Assembly (NCBI GenBank): GCA_903826405.1
Contig: CAIKEH010000051.1
Location: 1 to 64,000, forward strand
DNA: 64,000 bases
Direction: 5' to 3'
DNA from: an uncultured bacterium
GTDB taxonomy: Bacteria; Bacteroidota; Bacteroidia; Chitinophagales; Chitinophagaceae
In this document: in pieces, positions 61,164-64,000 of the stretch
Numbering within the stretch: position 1 is the stretch's first letter
Layout: every line of letters begins with the position of its first letter
Program-made: the position numbers and the translations under genes
Notes under the pieces: model-generated
What the model saw: the letters and a program-made list of their open reading frames with translations, nothing else
Database searches by the model: none
What the model was told of the DNA's origin: nothing

Positions 61164-62132
61164 TTATATTAATCCTTCTCGGAGCAGGTCGTGCAGATGT
61201 ATGGCGCCCACATATTTACCCTTTTCGGTGACCAGGAGTTGGGTGATGTCTGAATTCCTCATTTTCTCGAGTGCAACAACAGCAAGGGTATCCGCTTCTA
61301 TGGTCTTGGGACTTCGCGTCATGATATCGGCTGCCGTGATCCTGTCCAGATTGCCGCCTTTCTCGAGCATCCTGCGAAGGTCACCATCGGTGATCACGCC
61401 GGATAGTTCTTCCTGGTCGTTCATCACCGCGGTAACACCCAATCTTTTCTCGGTGATCTCCATGATCACCTGCTTGAGCGAACTTCCTTCTTTTACCTTG
61501 GGTTTTTCATGTTGAGTGGAAAGATCGCCCACCTGTAAGTAAAGTTTTTTCCCCAGTGTTCCGCCAGGATGAAATCGGGCGAAGTCTTCCGGGCTGAAGC
61601 CCTTCAATTCCATGAGGCAGACGGCCAGAGCATCCCCCATGACCATTTGAGCCGTTGTGCTGGTTGTAGGTGCCAGATTATTGGGGCAAGCCTCATGATC
61701 TATCGTGGTGTTGAGTTGGTGGTCGCTGTTTCTCGCGAGGAAAGAATCCATATTGCCGACCATGGCTATGAGGGGATTGCCCAGATCGCGTATCAGGGGT
61801 ACCAAAACCTTGATCTCAGGGCTGTTCCCGCTTTTGGAAATGACCATTACAGCGTCTTGATCTCGGATCATGCCCAGATCGCCATGGATGGCATCGGCCG
61901 CATGCATGAAAATGGATGCCGTTCCAGTGCTGTTGAGGGTGGCTACGATCTTCTGGCCGATTAGGGCACTTTTGCCAATGCCGCTAACCACCAGACGGCC
62001 TTTCAATTCAGCCAAACGGCGGACTACTTTTTCGAAATCTTCGTTGATGAAAGCTCCAAGACCCTTGATGGACCGGGCCTCAAGATCGAAGGTCCGGAGG
62101 GCAATCTGCAGGATGTTCAATTCGTCAGCCAT
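61164..62132 (-). CDS. kdsD: Arabinose-5-phosphate isomerase KdsD/KpsF
   Basis: A 322-residue sugar isomerase that turns ribulose-5-phosphate into arabinose-5-phosphate for Kdo. The SIS domain (about 30-180) has VSGIGKSALIGQKIVATLNSTGT, HAADAIHGDLGM and SKSGNSPEI, and HPGGTLGKKL follows. Two CBS domains complete the protein. It lies 48 nt upstream of the mannose-1-phosphate guanylyltransferase gene. A TATTTTTG box precedes the ATG. Confidence 0.93.
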   Translation of the reverse strand: MADELNILQIALRTFDLEARSIKGLGAFINEDFEKVVRRLAELKGRLVVSGIGKSALIGQKIVATLNSTGTASIFMHAADAIHGDLGMIRDQDAVMVISKSGNSPEIKVLVPLIRDLGNPLIAMVGNMDSFLARNSDHQLNTTIDHEACPNNLAPTTSTTAQMVMGDALAVCLMELKGFSPEDFARFHPGGTLGKKLYLQVGDLSTQHEKPKVKEGSSLKQVIMEITEKRLGVTAVMNDQEELSGVITDGDLRRMLEKGGNLDRITAADIMTRSPKTIEADTLAVVALEKMRNSDITQLLVTEKGKYVGAIHLHDLLREGLI

Positions 62133-62142
62133 ATTCGCTGGG

Positions 62143-62172
62143 CAAAAATATCATTAAAATACCGATGACAAG
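62143..62172 (-). promoter_or_regulatory. Promoter of kdsD
   Basis: TATTTTTG (62150-62143) on the minus strand is a full -7 match, with CTTG (62172-62169) 18 nt upstream as a one-mismatch -33 box. The ATG follows 11 nt after the box. Confidence 0.55.
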
Positions 62173-62481
62173 ATTCTGGATCGAATCCCGGGAGGATTAT
62201 CTGTCATAAAAGAGGTAAAAACATCGATTTCCAGTCGGATTTGAGGTAAATTCGCGGGTTTGAATGGCATTTCTGGTCAAAAGATCATTTTCGGGTAGTG
62301 TTTTTTGAATGGGGTGTTCTGGGGAATCTTCTTGTTCGAGATTCATAATGAAACAAGAGAATTCTGGTTTTGAACCGCGAAAATGATACCTTAAGTGCCG
62401 ACCGTTTCATTTCCCCTCAGCTTCACCTGGGAAGGCTGAGACCAAGGTAAGACCGGAATCCGTGCGAAAGAATAGAAAGTT
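62173..62481. other. Intergenic region upstream of recQ
   Basis: About 310 nt between the kdsD promoter and recQ. CTCAGC and GGCTGAG (around 62417-62441) form a weak hairpin. TAAATTCG at about 62245 is a poor -7 candidate. I see no further gene or RNA. Confidence 0.4.
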
Positions 62482-64000
62482 ATGGCTACTGCAAAGAAAT
62501 CAACCGCCAAAGCGACAGGCTCAAAGAGTTCCGCCGACAAGGCAAATAATATAGAAAAGAAGACTGTAAAAGGTCCCGACCTGCATGCCGCCCTGCAGGA
62601 ATATTTCGGATTTGACAATTTCAAGGGCAACCAGGAGGCCATCATCAACAGTTTACTTGCAGGCAAGGATACTTTTGTCATCAAGCCCACTGGCGGTGGC
62701 AAGAGTCTCTGCTATCAACTTCCAGCCCTTATCAGCGAGGGGGTAGCCATCATCGTTTCTCCGCTCATCGCCTTGATGAAGAATCAGGTCGATCTTATGC
62801 GCAGTTACAGCAGTAACGATGATGTGGCGCATTTCCTGAACTCAACCCTCAGCAAGAAGGAGATCCGTGTGGTTCATGATGACCTCGCCAGTGGAAAGAC
62901 CAAGATGCTATATGTGGCACCAGAGACCCTCACCAAGACCGAGAATCTGGAGATCTTCAGTGACCTCAACATCTCCTTTTTCGCGGTGGATGAAGCGCAC
63001 TGCATATCTGAATGGGGACACGATTTCAGACCTGAATACCGCCGGCTGCGGGAGATCATGGACCAGATAGCGCCCGATGTGCCCGTAATCGCACTCACGG
63101 CAACGGCTACTCCAAAAGTGCAGGTTGATATCATACATAACTTGGGGCTCCGCGACCCCAAGATCTACATATCATCCTTCAATCGTCCAAACCTGTATTA
63201 TGAGGTCCGACCCAAGATCAGAAAGGAAGAGACCCTGAAGAACATCGTTCGATTCATCCATGAGCACAAAGGGAAGAGTGGGATCATCTATACGCTGAAC
63301 AGGAAGACGACAGAGGAATTGGCACTGATGCTCATTGCCAACGGGATCTCCGCCGTGGCCTACCATGCCGGCATCGATGGAAAAATCCGTGCTGATCGCC
63401 AGGATCAATTCCTCAATGAAGATGTACAGGTCATCGTGGCCACCATCGCCTTTGGAATGGGAATCGACAAGCCGGACATTCGTTTCGTGATCCATTTCAA
63501 CATCCCCAAGAGCATCGAAAACTACTATCAGGAGACGGGCCGCTCGGGCCGCGACGGGCTTGAAGGCATCTGTATACTTTACTATTCGCACAAGGATGTT
63601 TCCAAATTGGAACACCTCATGCGGGATAAACCGCTTAGTGAACGCGAGGTGGGTGCGCAACTCATAGACGAGACCGTAGCCTTCGCTGAAAGCGGCGTAT
63701 GTCGCCGACAGATGCTGATGAACTATTTCGGGGAGGAATACAAAAACAAGAACTGCAACAGTTGCGACAACTGCCTGCACCCCAAAGAGCGAGTGGAAGC
63801 GAAAGAAAATGTGGTTACCGTCCTTAAGACAATCCGGGCACTGGATGAGCGGTTCGCCACTGAGTATGTAGTACAGATGGTGACGGGCAGACTGACGCCA
63901 CAGATACAGATGTACCGGCACGATAGCCTTGACGTGTTCGCCAGTGGCAACGACCAGACCGATTACTATTGGAAGTCCCTGATCCGTCAGGTGCTATTGG
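62482..64000 (+). CDS. recQ: ATP-dependent DNA helicase RecQ (3' truncated by the window)
   Basis: At least 506 residues are visible and the frame is open at the right edge. The N-terminal 30 residues are basic (ATAKKSTAKATGSK...). The superfamily-2 core has PTGGGKS (69-75), DEAH (170-173), ALTATAT and QETGRSGRDG. The RecQ-Ct zinc site follows, with CRRQMLMNYFGE and CNSCDNC. RecQ unwinds DNA during repair and recombination. The HRDC domain expected after residue 520 is outside the window. It is divergent from kdsD. Confidence 0.97.
   Translation, partial: MATAKKSTAKATGSKSSADKANNIEKKTVKGPDLHAALQEYFGFDNFKGNQEAIINSLLAGKDTFVIKPTGGGKSLCYQLPALISEGVAIIVSPLIALMKNQVDLMRSYSSNDDVAHFLNSTLSKKEIRVVHDDLASGKTKMLYVAPETLTKTENLEIFSDLNISFFAVDEAHCISEWGHDFRPEYRRLREIMDQIAPDVPVIALTATATPKVQVDIIHNLGLRDPKIYISSFNRPNLYYEVRPKIRKEETLKNIVRFIHEHKGKSGIIYTLNRKTTEELALMLIANGISAVAYHAGIDGKIRADRQDQFLNEDVQVIVATIAFGMGIDKPDIRFVIHFNIPKSIENYYQETGRSGRDGLEGICILYYSHKDVSKLEHLMRDKPLSEREVGAQLIDETVAFAESGVCRRQMLMNYFGEEYKNKNCNSCDNCLHPKERVEAKENVVTVLKTIRALDERFATEYVVQMVTGRLTPQIQMYRHDSLDVFASGNDQTDYYWKSLIRQVLL

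Overview
The window is an ordinary chromosomal segment of a member of the Bacteroidota, most likely Chitinophagales/Chitinophagaceae. The signs are promoter boxes of the Bacteroidota type (TTTG, a spacer of about 19 nt, TAnnTTTG) in front of both tRNAs and many genes, lineage-typical proteins (DUF4834, DUF2490, TlpA-like protein with a large N-terminal region, bacterial GH3, long PurF-like protein, PspC/PadR pair), and the absence of phage or plasmid genes. Taxonomy is inferred from gene content only.

Layout. 1-7 kb: tRNA-Asn, a GT9 glycosyltransferase, an ArnT-like membrane glycosyltransferase, an hflX-Rieske operon, a small outer-membrane barrel, tRNA(CAT) and a YihX-like HAD phosphatase. 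7-16 kb: a small envelope trio (DUF4834, coiled coil, holin-like), then the translation/transcription operon rimP-nusA-infB followed by a SurA-like foldase and a long PurF-like amidotransferase. 16-24 kb: sixA, a cluster of ACCCTCCAAGGGT repeats, two secreted amidohydrolase-fold proteins, an EamA exporter, a GT28-like glycosyltransferase and two tiny genes. 24-40 kb: aminotransferase, a large secreted VPS10/BNR protein, msrB, adk, a DUF2490 protein, carbonic anhydrase, fabG, GH3, lptB, metF, a double-parvulin PPIase and a TlpA-like protein. 40-44 kb: the complete 5-oxoprolinase operon pxpB-pxpC-pxpA with an NRAMP-like transporter. 44-52 kb: a SWIM/SNF2 helicase, an IlvD/Edd dehydratase, comB, an SRPBCC protein and gcvT. 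52-64 kb: the pspC-padR operon, a five-gene operon (ridA, mmcQ, aminotransferase, EamA exporter, secreted M24 peptidase), an OsmC protein, mannose-1-phosphate guanylyltransferase, kdsD and the 5' part of recQ, which runs off the right edge.

How it fits together. Much of the segment is housekeeping: translation (rimP, infB, hflX, tRNAs), envelope building (lptB, kdsD, two foldases, glycosyltransferases), one-carbon metabolism (metF, gcvT) and amino-acid salvage. I found no defence island, CRISPR array, insertion sequence or prophage. The observations that most deserve a second look are regulatory or concern lost active sites: an intrinsic terminator 7 nt ahead of rimP-nusA-infB, a palindromic operator overlapping the padR-pspC promoter, two of three amidohydrolase domains lacking the metal-binding HxH, an NRAMP-fold protein without the DPGN metal motif inside the 5-oxoproline operon, and the repeat cluster after sixA.
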